This document shows, piece after piece, positions 1 to 8,377 of a DNA stretch of 64,000 nucleotides. Both the position numbers and the translations under genes were made by a program. The DNA comes from Micromonospora sp. NBC_01813. Its GTDB lineage: Bacteria > Actinomycetota > Actinomycetes > Mycobacteriales > Micromonosporaceae. Within the stretch, counting starts at the first letter, position 1; every line of letters begins with the position of its first letter. The stretch is taken from contig NZ_CP109067.1 of NCBI RefSeq assembly GCF_035917335.1, forward strand, positions 7,377,001 to 7,441,000, written 5' to 3'. Under the pieces are notes generated by a model. It searched no databases. It saw only the letters and a program-made list of their open reading frames with translations, and had not been told where the DNA came from.

Positions 1-495
1 CTGTGCGGTCGCGGCCTGCAGTTCCAGCGGGGTCTGCGCGGTTTCCTGCAGCGCCAGCCGGACGTACTGCATGGTCAGGGTGGAGCCGCCCTGGGACACG
101 CCGCCGGCCTGGGAGTTGGCGACGAAGGCCCGCGCGACGCCCTTGGGGTCGACGCCGCTGTGCTGGTAGAAGCGGTTGTCCTCGGAGGCGACGATCGCCT
201 GCTGGATGAACGGCGACATCTCGGTCAGCGGTACGTACTTGCGGTGTTCCTCGTAGAACATCGTCAGCAGGGTTCGGCCGTCGGCCGCGTACACGTAGGT
301 GGTCTGGGCCGGTGCCGTGTCCCGCAGCTTGCTGGGGATCTGGTCGATGGCCTTGGTGCTGGCGATGACCCCCAGGCCGGCGATGGCGGCCATCGGGTAC
401 GCGGCGGCGGCGACCACCACACCGGCGATCAGACCGGCACGGAGCAGTTGGACGAGGCGGCCATGGCGAGCGGGATTCCGGGTGCGCTTCCTCAC
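1..495 (-). CDS. Bifunctional penicillin-binding protein (GT51 glycosyltransferase), N-terminal part
   Basis: Cell-wall enzyme that polymerises lipid II into glycan strands outside the membrane. Only the first 165 codons are present; the gene runs off the left edge. A basic start is followed by one membrane anchor (about residues 22-45) and then the glycosyltransferase-51 domain, with the catalytic-Glu motif EDNRFYQHSGVD near residue 105 and the conserved QGGSTLTMQYV near residue 136. The GTG start at 495 gives the usual Arg/Lys-rich cytoplasmic tail, but no strong ribosome-binding site is visible. The transpeptidase domain that would make it bifunctional lies outside the window, so class A is inferred. 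It is divergent from the cobalamin operon. Confidence 0.88.
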   Translation of the reverse strand, partial: MRKRTRNPARHGRLVQLLRAGLIAGVVVAAAAYPMAAIAGLGVIASTKAIDQIPSKLRDTAPAQTTYVYAADGRTLLTMFYEEHRKYVPLTEMSPFIQQAIVASEDNRFYQHSGVDPKGVARAFVANSQAGGVSQGGSTLTMQYVRLALQETAQTPLELQAATAQ

Positions 496-605
496 GGCCT
501 AAACGTAAGCCGGATAGCCACAAAAGATGTCCAAAAGGATTAACACCACAAGGCGAATCGTGTCACAAGCGTCACCCTTCGTCGATTTCCACCCCACCAG
601 CCGGC

Positions 606-1667
606 ATGATCCCCGACATGCAGCAGCACGACCTCGGACATCACGGGGATGTCGAGGCCACCCCCGGACTGGTCGACCTCGCGGTGAACGTGCGGGCCGG
701 TGAACTGCCCCGCTGGCTGGCCGAGCCGATCCGGGCCAGCCTGGCCGACCTCGCCCGCTATCCCGACCAGCAGGCGGCCCGCGCGGCGCTCGCCGCCCGG
801 CACGGCCGTACGCCCGACGAGGTGCTGCTGACCGCCGGGGCGGCCCAGGGCTTCGTGCTGATCGCCCAGGCGTTGCGCGACGCCCGACGCCCCGTGGTGG
901 TGCATCCACAGTTCACCGAGCCGGAGGCCGCGCTGCGCAACGCCGGGCACCGGCTCGACCGGGTGCTGCTGCGCGCCGACACCGGATTCACCCTCGACCC
1001 CGACCAGATCCCGGCCGACGCCGACCTGGTGATCATCGGGAACCCGACCAACCCGACGTCGGTGCTGCACCCCGCCGACACCATCGCAGCCCTGGCCCGA
1101 CCCGGCCGTACCGTCGTCGTCGACGAGGCGTTCGCCGACACCACCTGCGCCGCCGGCGTGGCCGGCGAGCCGCAGTCCCTCGCCACCCGCCGTGACCTGC
1201 CCGGACTCGTCGTCGTCCGCAGCCTCACCAAGACCTGGGGGCTCGCCGGACTGCGGATCGGCTACCTGCTCGGCCCACCGCCGCTGCTGCGCCGGCTGGC
1301 CACCGCCGCGCCGCTGTGGCCGGTCGCCACCCCGGCGCTGGTCGCCGCCGAGGTCTGCGCCAGCCGGCGGGCGGTCGGCGCCGAACGCCGCATCGCCGCC
1401 GCGCTGGCCGCCGACCGGGGACATCTGGTACGCGGCCTGCGTGAACTGCCCGCAGTGACCGTCGCCGGCACCCCGGCCAGCGCGTTCGTGCTGCTCCACG
1501 TCGTCGGGGCCGACCAGATCCGGCTGCGGCTGCGCGACCGGGGCTACGCGGTACGCCGAGGGGACACCTTCCCCGGTCTGGGTGCCGACTGGCTGCGGGT
1601 CGCGGTACGGGACACTGCCACCACCGACGCGTTCCTCTCCGTGCTGTCCAAGACCCTGGAGGACTGA
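606..1667 (+). CDS. cobC: Rv2231c-family PLP-dependent aminotransferase / threonine-phosphate decarboxylase-like CobC
   Basis: Fold-type I PLP enzyme of 353 residues. Related proteins make the aminopropanol arm of cobalamin or act as histidinol-phosphate aminotransferases. The N-terminus has the HHGD motif typical of the cobalamin branch. The NPTNPTS segment near residue 142 and the SLTKTWGLAGLRIGY segment near residue 202 carry the PLP-binding Asn and the Schiff-base Lys. The stop overlaps the ATG of cobT by one base (TGATG), so the genes are translationally coupled and a role in cobalamin synthesis is likely. ATG 606 and ATG 618 are both plausible starts. The exact reaction is inferred from family and neighbours. 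Confidence 0.87.
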   Translation: MIPDMQQHDLGHHGDVEATPGLVDLAVNVRAGELPRWLAEPIRASLADLARYPDQQAARAALAARHGRTPDEVLLTAGAAQGFVLIAQALRDARRPVVVHPQFTEPEAALRNAGHRLDRVLLRADTGFTLDPDQIPADADLVIIGNPTNPTSVLHPADTIAALARPGRTVVVDEAFADTTCAAGVAGEPQSLATRRDLPGLVVVRSLTKTWGLAGLRIGYLLGPPPLLRRLATAAPLWPVATPALVAAEVCASRRAVGAERRIAAALAADRGHLVRGLRELPAVTVAGTPASAFVLLHVVGADQIRLRLRDRGYAVRRGDTFPGLGADWLRVAVRDTATTDAFLSVLSKTLED

Positions 1668-2716
1668 TGCTCGACGCGACCCTGGCGGCGATCCGACCCC
1701 CGGACGACGAGGCGATGGCGCAGGCCCGGGACCTGCATGCCCGGCTGACGAAACCCGCCGGCTCGCTCGGCGTACTGGAGGAACTGTCGGTCCGGCTCGC
1801 CGGCCTGGCCGGGACCTGCCCGCCGCCGATACCGCAACCGGGCGCGGTAGCGATCTTCGCCGCCGACCACGGGGTGCACCGGCAGCGGGTGACCGGCTGG
1901 CCGCAGGAGGTGACCGCCCAGATGGTGGCGAACTTCCTTGCCGGCGGTGCGGTGGTGAACGCCTTCGCCCGGCAGGCCGGGGCGAGCGTCACCGTGGTCG
2001 ACGTCGGGGTCGCGGCCGAGCTGGAGCCCGCCGCGGGGCTGGTCCAGGCCCGAGTTCGGCCCGGCACCGCCGACCTGTCCGCCGGCCCGGCGATGACCCT
2101 CGACGAGGCGCGCGCCGCCGTCGAGGTGGGCATCCGGGTCGCCGCCGACCTGCATGCCGCCGGGGCCGGCGTGCTGCTCACCGGTGACATGGGCATCGCC
2201 AACACCACCGCCGCGGCGGCCCTGATCGCCGCCTTCACCGGTGCCACCGCCGCGGCCGTCACCGGTCGCGGCACTGGCGTCGACGACGAGACGTACCAGC
2301 GGAAGGTGGCCGTGGTGGACGCCGCGCTGCGCCGGCACCAGCCGGACCCGGCCGATCCGGTCGGAGTGCTGGCGGCGGTCGGCGGGCTGGAACACGCCGC
2401 CCTGTGCGGATTCATCCTCGGCGCCGCCGCCCGCCGGATACCGGTGATCGTCGACGGGGTCAGCGCGGTCGCCGCCGCTCTCGCGGCCGCGGCCTGCGCT
2501 CCGGCCGCCACCGCCGCGATGATCGCCGGCCACCGCTCAGCGGAGCCAGGCGCTACCGTGGGTCTGCGCCAGCTCGGTCTGGTGCCTCTGGTCGATCTGG
2601 GGTTGCGGCTGGGGGAGGGCACCGGCGCCCTGCTGGCCTGGCCGATCGTCGCCAGCGCGGTCCGGGTGCTGCACGAGGTGGCCACCTTCGACTCGGCGGG
2701 GGTCTCCGAGAAGTGA
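1667..2716 (+). CDS. cobT: Nicotinate-nucleotide--dimethylbenzimidazole phosphoribosyltransferase CobT
   Basis: Transfers phosphoribose from nicotinate mononucleotide to 5,6-dimethylbenzimidazole to make the lower-ligand nucleotide of cobalamin. The 349-residue protein has the full family length. Visible features are the Lys-Pro-x-GSLG motif near residue 26, the AADHGV motif near residue 66, the GDMGI(A)NTT block near residue 173 and the C-terminal LRLGEGTGA with the catalytic Glu near residue 318. The start overlaps the cobC stop, and the end overlaps the GTG start of the next gene by 4 bases (GTGA), so cobC-cobT-cobA is one operon. Confidence 0.95.
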   Translation: MLDATLAAIRPPDDEAMAQARDLHARLTKPAGSLGVLEELSVRLAGLAGTCPPPIPQPGAVAIFAADHGVHRQRVTGWPQEVTAQMVANFLAGGAVVNAFARQAGASVTVVDVGVAAELEPAAGLVQARVRPGTADLSAGPAMTLDEARAAVEVGIRVAADLHAAGAGVLLTGDMGIANTTAAAALIAAFTGATAAAVTGRGTGVDDETYQRKVAVVDAALRRHQPDPADPVGVLAAVGGLEHAALCGFILGAAARRIPVIVDGVSAVAAALAAAACAPAATAAMIAGHRSAEPGATVGLRQLGLVPLVDLGLRLGEGTGALLAWPIVASAVRVLHEVATFDSAGVSEK

Positions 2717-3948
2717 ATCTCTACCCACTGGGGCTGTGGCTGGCCGGCCGTCGGGTGCTGGTGGTCGGCGGCGGCACCGTCGCCACCAGACGGGTGCCGG
2801 CGCTGCTGGACGCCGGTGCGGACGTGCTTCTCGTCTCGCCGGAGCTGACCCCGGCGTTGCACGGCCTGGTCACCGCCGGGCGGTTGGCCTGGCGGCCACG
2901 GCGGTTCGAGCCGACCGACCTCGACGAGGTGTGGCTGGTCCAGGTCGCCGTCGACGACCCGGTCGCGGCCGCCGAGGTCAGTGCGGCGGCGGAGCCCCGA
3001 CGGGTGTTCTGCGTCCGGGCCGACGACCGTACCGAGGCGACCGCCTGGACTCCGGCGGTGACCCGGCACGGGCCGGTGACCGTCGCGGTCCTCGGCGGCG
3101 GTGACCCGCAGCGGGCGGTCCGGGTCCGGGACGCGATCGGGCAGCGGCTGGCCGACGGCAGCATTCCCATCGGGGAGCCGGTGTCGCCGGTCCCGACCAC
3201 CGGGCCGGCCCCGATGGGTCAGGTGATTCTGGTCGGCGCCGGTCCGGGCGACCCCGAACTGATCACGGTGAAGGGGCGGCGGTTGCTGGCCGAGGCCGAC
3301 GTCGTGGTCGCCGACCGGCTGGTACCCGGCCTGTTGTTGGACGAGTTGCCGGCCCGGGTGGAGTTGATCGACGCGGCCAAGATTCCGTACGGCCCGGCCG
3401 CCGCCCAGGAGGAGATCAACCGGATCCTGGTCGACCGGGCCCGGACCGGGGCCACCGTGGTACGGCTCAAGGGTGGCGATCCGTACGTGTTCGGCCGTGG
3501 CGGCGAGGAGCTGCTGGCCTGTGTCGACGCCGGGGTGCCGGTGTCGGTGGTGCCGGGCGTCACCAGCTCGATAGCGGCACCCGCCGTGGCCGGTATCCCG
3601 GTGACCCACCGTGGGGTCGCCCACGAGTTCACCGTGGTCTCCGGGCACCTGCCGCCCGGGCACCGGCTCTCCCTGGTCGACTGGTCGGCGCTGGCCCGGC
3701 TGCGTGGCACGCTGGTCGTCCTGATGGGGCTCAAGAACCTGCCGGTGATCGCCGAGGCACTGCTCGCCGGTGGCCGGGGTGCCGGGACCCCGGTGGCAGT
3801 GGTGCAGGAGGCGACCACCGGCGCCCAGCGGGGGCTGACGTCGACGCTGAGCGCGGTGGCCGAGGACGTCGCCACCGCCGGGCTACGACCCCCGGCGGTG
3901 GTCGTCGTCGGCGATGTGGTGAACGCGCTGCGCCTCGACGCGAGCTGA
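2713..3948 (+). CDS. cobA: Fused precorrin-2 dehydrogenase / uroporphyrinogen-III C-methyltransferase
   Basis: Siroheme-synthase-like protein of 411 residues. The N-terminal 150 residues are a Rossmann domain (VLVVGGGTVATRR near residue 16) for NAD-dependent oxidation of precorrin-2. After a linker, the SUMT domain begins at about residue 175 with GAGPGDPELITVKG, then the VRLKGGDPYVFGRGGEE and VVPGVTSS motifs that bind S-adenosylmethionine. It makes precorrin-2, which feeds cobalamin and siroheme. I chose GTG 2713, which overlaps the cobT stop, because the open frame further upstream is antisense-like noise and the protein then begins at the Rossmann strand. A CysG-like N-terminal ferrochelatase role is possible. 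A strong terminator follows the stop. Confidence 0.92.
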   Translation: MNLYPLGLWLAGRRVLVVGGGTVATRRVPALLDAGADVLLVSPELTPALHGLVTAGRLAWRPRRFEPTDLDEVWLVQVAVDDPVAAAEVSAAAEPRRVFCVRADDRTEATAWTPAVTRHGPVTVAVLGGGDPQRAVRVRDAIGQRLADGSIPIGEPVSPVPTTGPAPMGQVILVGAGPGDPELITVKGRRLLAEADVVVADRLVPGLLLDELPARVELIDAAKIPYGPAAAQEEINRILVDRARTGATVVRLKGGDPYVFGRGGEELLACVDAGVPVSVVPGVTSSIAAPAVAGIPVTHRGVAHEFTVVSGHLPPGHRLSLVDWSALARLRGTLVVLMGLKNLPVIAEALLAGGRGAGTPVAVVQEATTGAQRGLTSTLSAVAEDVATAGLRPPAVVVVGDVVNALRLDAS

Positions 3949-4003
3949 GCCCGGTCCGGGCCGGCACGCCGGGGTGGCGCGTGCCGGCCCGGACCGGGCT
4001 TTT
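3948..4003 (+). terminator. Intrinsic terminator after cobA
   Basis: A perfect 22-base inverted repeat (3948-3969 with 3979-4000) separated by 9 bases begins at the last base of the cobA stop codon and is followed by TTTT. The trehalose operon converges on this site from the right, so it may stop transcription from both sides. Confidence 0.9.
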
Positions 4004-4010
4004 CGGTGGC

Positions 4011-6620
4011 TCAGGGTGTGAGCATGTCGTCCAGCAGCAGGGCGCACCGGATCAAACCGAGATGGCTGTACGCCTGGGGATGGTTGCCCAGCCCACGCTC
4101 GGCCATCGGGTCGTACTGCTCCGGCAGCAGCCCGGTGGGTCCAGCGGTGTCGATCATCTGCTCGAACAGTTCCTCGGCGTCACCGCGCCGGCCGGTCCGC
4201 AGGTAGGCCTCGATCAGCCAGGCGGTGCAGATGTGGAATCCGCCCTCCCGGCCCGGCAGGCCGTCGTCCCACCGGTAGCGGTAGACCACCGGACCGCTGC
4301 GTAGGTCGGCTTCGACCTTGAGGACGGTGGCGAGGAACCGCGGGTCGTCGTCGGGCAGCAGCCCGGAGAGCCCGATCCACAGCGACGAGGCGTCCATCTC
4401 CTCGTCGCCGTAGGCGACCGTGTACGCCCCGGCCTTGTCGTGCCAGCCGTACTCCAGGACGTTGCGGCCGATCCGGTCGCGCAGCTCGACCCATTCGGGC
4501 CGCTCGCCGCCGCCGTGGCGGCCCACCATCCTCAGCGCCCGGTCGACGGTCATCCAGCACATCACCTTGGAGAACACGTGGTGCCGGGGGGCGAGCCGGG
4601 CCTCCCACAGCCCGTGGTCCGGCTCGTGCCAGCGGCGCTCCACCGCCTGCACCATCGCCTCCAGCACCCGCCACTCGTCGTCGCGGACGGAGCCACGGGC
4701 GTCGGCGACCACCGCGAGCAGATCCGCGATCGGCCCGAACACGTCGAGTTGCAGCTGGTGGTTGGCGAGGTTGCCGACCCGGACCGGGCGGGAGCCGGCG
4801 TAACCGGGCAGGGTGTCGATGACCGCCTCGGCACCCAGCTCGAAACCCTCCACGGTGTACAGCGGGTGCAGTCGCTCCGGGTGCCCGCCGGTGCGTTCGA
4901 CGCAGCCGTCCACCCAGCGTAGGAACGCTTCCGCCTCGGCCAGTGAGCCGAGGTCGACCAGTGCGCGGGCGCTCATCGCCGCGTCGCGCAGCCAGCAGTA
5001 GCGGTAGTCCCAGTTGCGGACCCCGCCGAGCTCCTCCGGCAGCGAGGTGGTGGCGGCGGCGAGGATCGACCCGGTCGCCTCGTGGCACAGTCCGCGCAGG
5101 GTCAGTGCGCTGCGGGCGACGAGCTCCCGGCCGGTGTTGGGCAGCCGCAGCTCGCGCACCCAGTCCCGCCAGGGCTGCTCGGCGACCGCCTGGCGCTGTG
5201 CCACGGTGTCGCTGTGGTGCTCCAGGCTGTGCGAGCCGAAGCGCAACTCCATGGTGAGCGCACCGCCGAGCGCGGCCAGGTCGACCAGCGCGCGGGCGGT
5301 CTCCCGGCCGCCGTCGTCGACGACCTTCCATTCCACGCCGGGGGAGTAGAGGGCGACCGGTTCATTGGATCCGAGCACCAGCAGTCCGTCGCCGAGCGGC
5401 TGGAGTTGGACGGCGACCTGGCCGAACTCCGGCCGGGGGGCGAACTCCAACTGGGCCTGTCCGGTGCCGGTGAGCACCCGGACCAGGGTGGAGTCGGCTT
5501 CCGGCACCACGGTGTCGCCGGCGGCCAGGTCGGCGGGTGGGTGGTCGAGCCAGTCGGTGACGGTCAGCCCGGACCAGCGGGTCTCCACGGTCATCGTGCC
5601 GGGCCGGTAGCGCTGGCCGAGTGGCAGCCCGCCGCGGGCCGGTGCGACGGTGAAGTGTCCGGCCGGGGCGCCGCCGAGCAGGTCCGCGAAGATCGCCGAC
5701 GAGTCCGGCTTGGGGTGACAGAGCCAAGTGACCTTGGCGTCGGGGGTGAGCAGCGCGATGGTGCGCCCGTTGGCGAGCATCGAGTGCCGCTCGATCGGCA
5801 CGGCGTGCTCGCCGTAGAGCCAGTTGCGCCGGGTCTCCAGCAGTACGCCGAGCACCCGGGCGGCGTCGATCGGCTCGGCTACCCGGAAGGCGGCCCGGGT
5901 CTCACCGTCGCCGATCTTGATGCCGACGTCGGGGCCGTGCAGGTTCGCGAAGGCGCTCTCGTCGGTGACCGAGTCGCCGATGAACAGCACCCCGCTGGCC
6001 GAGGTCTGGGTGCGGATCTGATCCAGGGCGGTGCCCTTGTCGGTGGCGACCACCGACAACTCGATGACCTCCTTGCCCTGGGTCACGGTGACGTCGGGCC
6101 AGCTCGCCGGGCCGGATCGAACCGCTTCGACGACCGCTGCGGCGACCTGCGGATCGGCACCCCGGGTGTGCACCGCGACGCTGGCCGGCTTGACCTCCAG
6201 CCGGGCACCGGGCTGCTCCTTGATCAGCTGCCGCAGCTCCCGCTTGAGCTGCGAGTGCACCTGCAACTGCTCGGGGGCGAGCCGCTCGACGAAACCGATG
6301 TCGAACTCGGATCCGTGACTGCCGACCAGGTGGACCTCGCTGGGCAGCCGGGAGAGCGCGGCCAGGTCGCGCAGTGCCCGGCTGGAGACCACCGCGACGG
6401 TGGTCTGCGGCAGCGCGGCGAGGGCGCGTACCGCCGCCACCGACTCCGGCAGCGGCACGGCCTTGGTCGGATCCTCGACGATCGGTGCGAGGGTGCCGTC
6501 GTAGTCACAGGCCACCAGAAGTATCGGCATCCGGGCGATCCGCCCGATCGCCGCGCGCAGCTCGGGATCGATCCGATCCGCGACCGCGCGTACGTCCCCG
6601 TCAAGGACGGACGTTCTCAT
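4011..6620 (-). CDS. otsB: Trehalose-6-phosphate phosphatase fused to a GH15 glycoside hydrolase
   Basis: An 869-residue two-domain protein. Residues about 30-270 are an HAD-type trehalose-6-phosphate phosphatase: DYDGTLAPI supplies the nucleophilic Asp, GSHGSE follows, and GDSVTDESAF is the acidic Mg-binding motif. From about residue 275 a complete family-15 glycosidase follows. It starts with a GEHAVPIERHSMLANG-like segment, has the NWDYRYCWLRDA motif mid-domain, and ends with EQYDPMAERGLGNHPQAYSH, which should carry the catalytic base Glu. GH15 members in actinobacteria include trehalases and glucan hydrolases; I cannot tell which from sequence. The ATG directly follows the otsA stop (TGAATG), with GGAGGA just upstream, so the two are co-transcribed. 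Confidence 0.9.
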   Translation of the reverse strand: MRTSVLDGDVRAVADRIDPELRAAIGRIARMPILLVACDYDGTLAPIVEDPTKAVPLPESVAAVRALAALPQTTVAVVSSRALRDLAALSRLPSEVHLVGSHGSEFDIGFVERLAPEQLQVHSQLKRELRQLIKEQPGARLEVKPASVAVHTRGADPQVAAAVVEAVRSGPASWPDVTVTQGKEVIELSVVATDKGTALDQIRTQTSASGVLFIGDSVTDESAFANLHGPDVGIKIGDGETRAAFRVAEPIDAARVLGVLLETRRNWLYGEHAVPIERHSMLANGRTIALLTPDAKVTWLCHPKPDSSAIFADLLGGAPAGHFTVAPARGGLPLGQRYRPGTMTVETRWSGLTVTDWLDHPPADLAAGDTVVPEADSTLVRVLTGTGQAQLEFAPRPEFGQVAVQLQPLGDGLLVLGSNEPVALYSPGVEWKVVDDGGRETARALVDLAALGGALTMELRFGSHSLEHHSDTVAQRQAVAEQPWRDWVRELRLPNTGRELVARSALTLRGLCHEATGSILAAATTSLPEELGGVRNWDYRYCWLRDAAMSARALVDLGSLAEAEAFLRWVDGCVERTGGHPERLHPLYTVEGFELGAEAVIDTLPGYAGSRPVRVGNLANHQLQLDVFGPIADLLAVVADARGSVRDDEWRVLEAMVQAVERRWHEPDHGLWEARLAPRHHVFSKVMCWMTVDRALRMVGRHGGGERPEWVELRDRIGRNVLEYGWHDKAGAYTVAYGDEEMDASSLWIGLSGLLPDDDPRFLATVLKVEADLRSGPVVYRYRWDDGLPGREGGFHICTAWLIEAYLRTGRRGDAEELFEQMIDTAGPTGLLPEQYDPMAERGLGNHPQAYSHLGLIRCALLLDDMLTP

Positions 6621-8018
6621 TCATTCCTCCGTCTCGGGCACACCGAGTTCTGTGAGGAAGGAGCGGGCCCAGTGGCCGACATCATGGGTCCGCAGGTGGC
6701 GTTGCATGATCCGCATCCGCCGCCGGGACTCGGAGCTGTCGACATGTACCGCCCGCAGCAACGCGTCCTTGACTCCGTCCGGGTCGTGCGGGTTGCACAG
6801 GAACGCTTGACGCAGCTCCGTCGCGGCGCCGGCGAACTCACTGAGTACGAGGGCCCCGCCGGTGTCGGCGCGGGCTGCGACGTACTCCTTGGCCACCAGG
6901 TTCATTCCGTCTCGCAGTGGTGTCACCATCATCACATCGGCCGCGCGGTAGAGCGCGGCGAGCTCACTGCGACTGTACGACTGGTGGAGGTAGTGCACCG
7001 CAGGCACACCTACCCGGCCGAATTCGCCATTAATCCGACCAACTTCGCGCTCCACCTTGACCCGAAGTGCCTGGTAGTGCTCGACACGCTCGCGACTCGG
7101 CGTGGCGACCTGCACCATAACCGCCTCCGGAACTGTCAGCTTTCCGTCAGCAAGAAGTTCGCGGAAGGCCTTCAGCCTGAGTTCGATCCCCTTGGTGTAG
7201 TCCAGCCGGTCCACGCCGAGGATGACGGTCTTCGGGTTGCCGAGCTCGGCACGGATCTGCTTGGCCCGGGCCTCCACGGCGGGATCGTGGGTCATCCGCT
7301 CCATCTCGGGCACGTCGATCGAGATCGGGAACGCCCCCGCTTTGACCTTGCGGCCGTCGACCTGGATCATCTGGCCCTCGTAGCGCAGCCCCAGCAGGTG
7401 CCGGGCCAGCCGGACGAAGTTCTGCGCGGCCAGTCGCTGCTGGAACCCGACCAGGTCGGCGCCGAGCAGGCCGCGCAGGATCTCCGCCCGCTGCGGCATC
7501 TGCATGAACAGTTCGATCGGCGGGAACGGGATGTGCAGGAAGAACCCGATCCGCAGATCCGGTCGGATCTCCCGGAGCATCGACGGCACCAGCTGCAGCT
7601 GGTAGTCCTGCACCCAGACGGTGGCGCCCTCGTCGGCGACCTCCGCCGCGGCCTCGGCGAACCGGGCGTTGACCACCCGGTAGGCCTCCCGCCAGCGGCG
7701 TTTGAAGGCCGGGGTCTCCACCGCGTCGTGGTACAGCGGCCAGATGGTGGCGTTCGACTGGCCCTCGTAGTAGCGTTCCAGTTCCTCGGCGCTCAGCGGC
7801 ACCGGGTGCAGCCGGATTCCCTCCAGGTCGAAGGGCTCCGGGGCGGCGCCGGCACCACCGGCCCAGCCGACCCAGGTGCCCTTGTGCTGGGCGAGCACCG
7901 GGTGCAGTGCGGTCACCAGACCGCCCGGGCTGCGTCGCCACTGGCGACCCTCGGGCGTGGTCACCTCATCCACCGGCAGGCGGTTGGCGACCACTACGAA
8001 AGAGCTCCGAACCGTCAC
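6621..8018 (-). CDS. otsA: Alpha,alpha-trehalose-phosphate synthase (UDP/ADP-glucose-forming) OtsA
   Basis: GT20 glycosyltransferase of 465 residues that joins a nucleotide-activated glucose to glucose-6-phosphate to give trehalose-6-phosphate. Visible motifs are the N-terminal [22 protein letters not shown] with HIPFPP (acceptor site), [11 protein letters not shown] (donor phosphate binding Arg/Lys) and [16 protein letters not shown] near the C-terminus. GTG 8018 is preceded by GGAGGTG at 8 bases. It is first in the operon, and the phosphatase-GH15 fusion follows without a gap. Trehalose made here would serve as osmoprotectant and carbon store. Confidence 0.95.
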   Translation of the reverse strand: MTVRSSFVVVANRLPVDEVTTPEGRQWRRSPGGLVTALHPVLAQHKGTWVGWAGGAGAAPEPFDLEGIRLHPVPLSAEELERYYEGQSNATIWPLYHDAVETPAFKRRWREAYRVVNARFAEAAAEVADEGATVWVQDYQLQLVPSMLREIRPDLRIGFFLHIPFPPIELFMQMPQRAEILRGLLGADLVGFQQRLAAQNFVRLARHLLGLRYEGQMIQVDGRKVKAGAFPISIDVPEMERMTHDPAVEARAKQIRAELGNPKTVILGVDRLDYTKGIELRLKAFRELLADGKLTVPEAVMVQVATPSRERVEHYQALRVKVEREVGRINGEFGRVGVPAVHYLHQSYSRSELAALYRAADVMMVTPLRDGMNLVAKEYVAARADTGGALVLSEFAGAATELRQAFLCNPHDPDGVKDALLRAVHVDSSESRRRMRIMQRHLRTHDVGHWARSFLTELGVPETEE

Positions 8019-8377
8019 GTTCCGTACACCTCCGGTGATTACGGGACCGCCATGAGCGTACTGTGCGAGCCAGGCGGGTGAACCCCCGTCCCCCTCTTGA
8101 TGCCCCGCTGATCAGCACACCGAAACCATCGGGTGCGACGCGGTCGGCGACATCGGTGTTGTCCGCGGCGGGATCGCCGGGCAGTCCGACGGACCCGTGG
8201 AACACGGTTCTGCGGTGGGGTGAGGTGCGGTCGGGGCCCCGGACCTGTCAGGATTGACGACGGCGTACGAACCGTAGCCCAGCGTGCCCGCTGCACGCGG
8301 TGTGGGCGGGACCACCGAGGTCCACGCGACGCCGGTAGGCAGCGGGTTCCACGAGAGTTCTGGAGGTAGGCCGCACC
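8019..8377. promoter_or_regulatory. Divergent intergenic region between otsA and ettA
   Basis: This 359-base stretch separates two divergent genes and must hold both promoters. I see only the two ribosome-binding sites at its ends (GGAGGTG for otsA, GGAGGT for ettA) and no convincing -10/-35 pair, RNA or small gene. Its short open frames have no coding signs. Confidence 0.45.

Noticed and set aside
496-605. Cobalamin riboswitch ahead of cobC
   Set aside because: The gap is only 110 bases and lacks the B12-box and other conserved segments.
1225-3663. Very long open frame (over 800 codons) on the minus strand opposite cobC-cobT-cobA
   Set aside because: It is an artefact of high third-position G+C; the product is Arg/Pro/Ala-rich without any family motif, while the plus strand carries three well-defined enzymes.
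5082-8081. A 999-codon open frame on the plus strand opposite the trehalose genes
   Set aside because: Gly/Val/Arg/His-rich noise covering two recognised enzymes on the other strand; no domain is visible.
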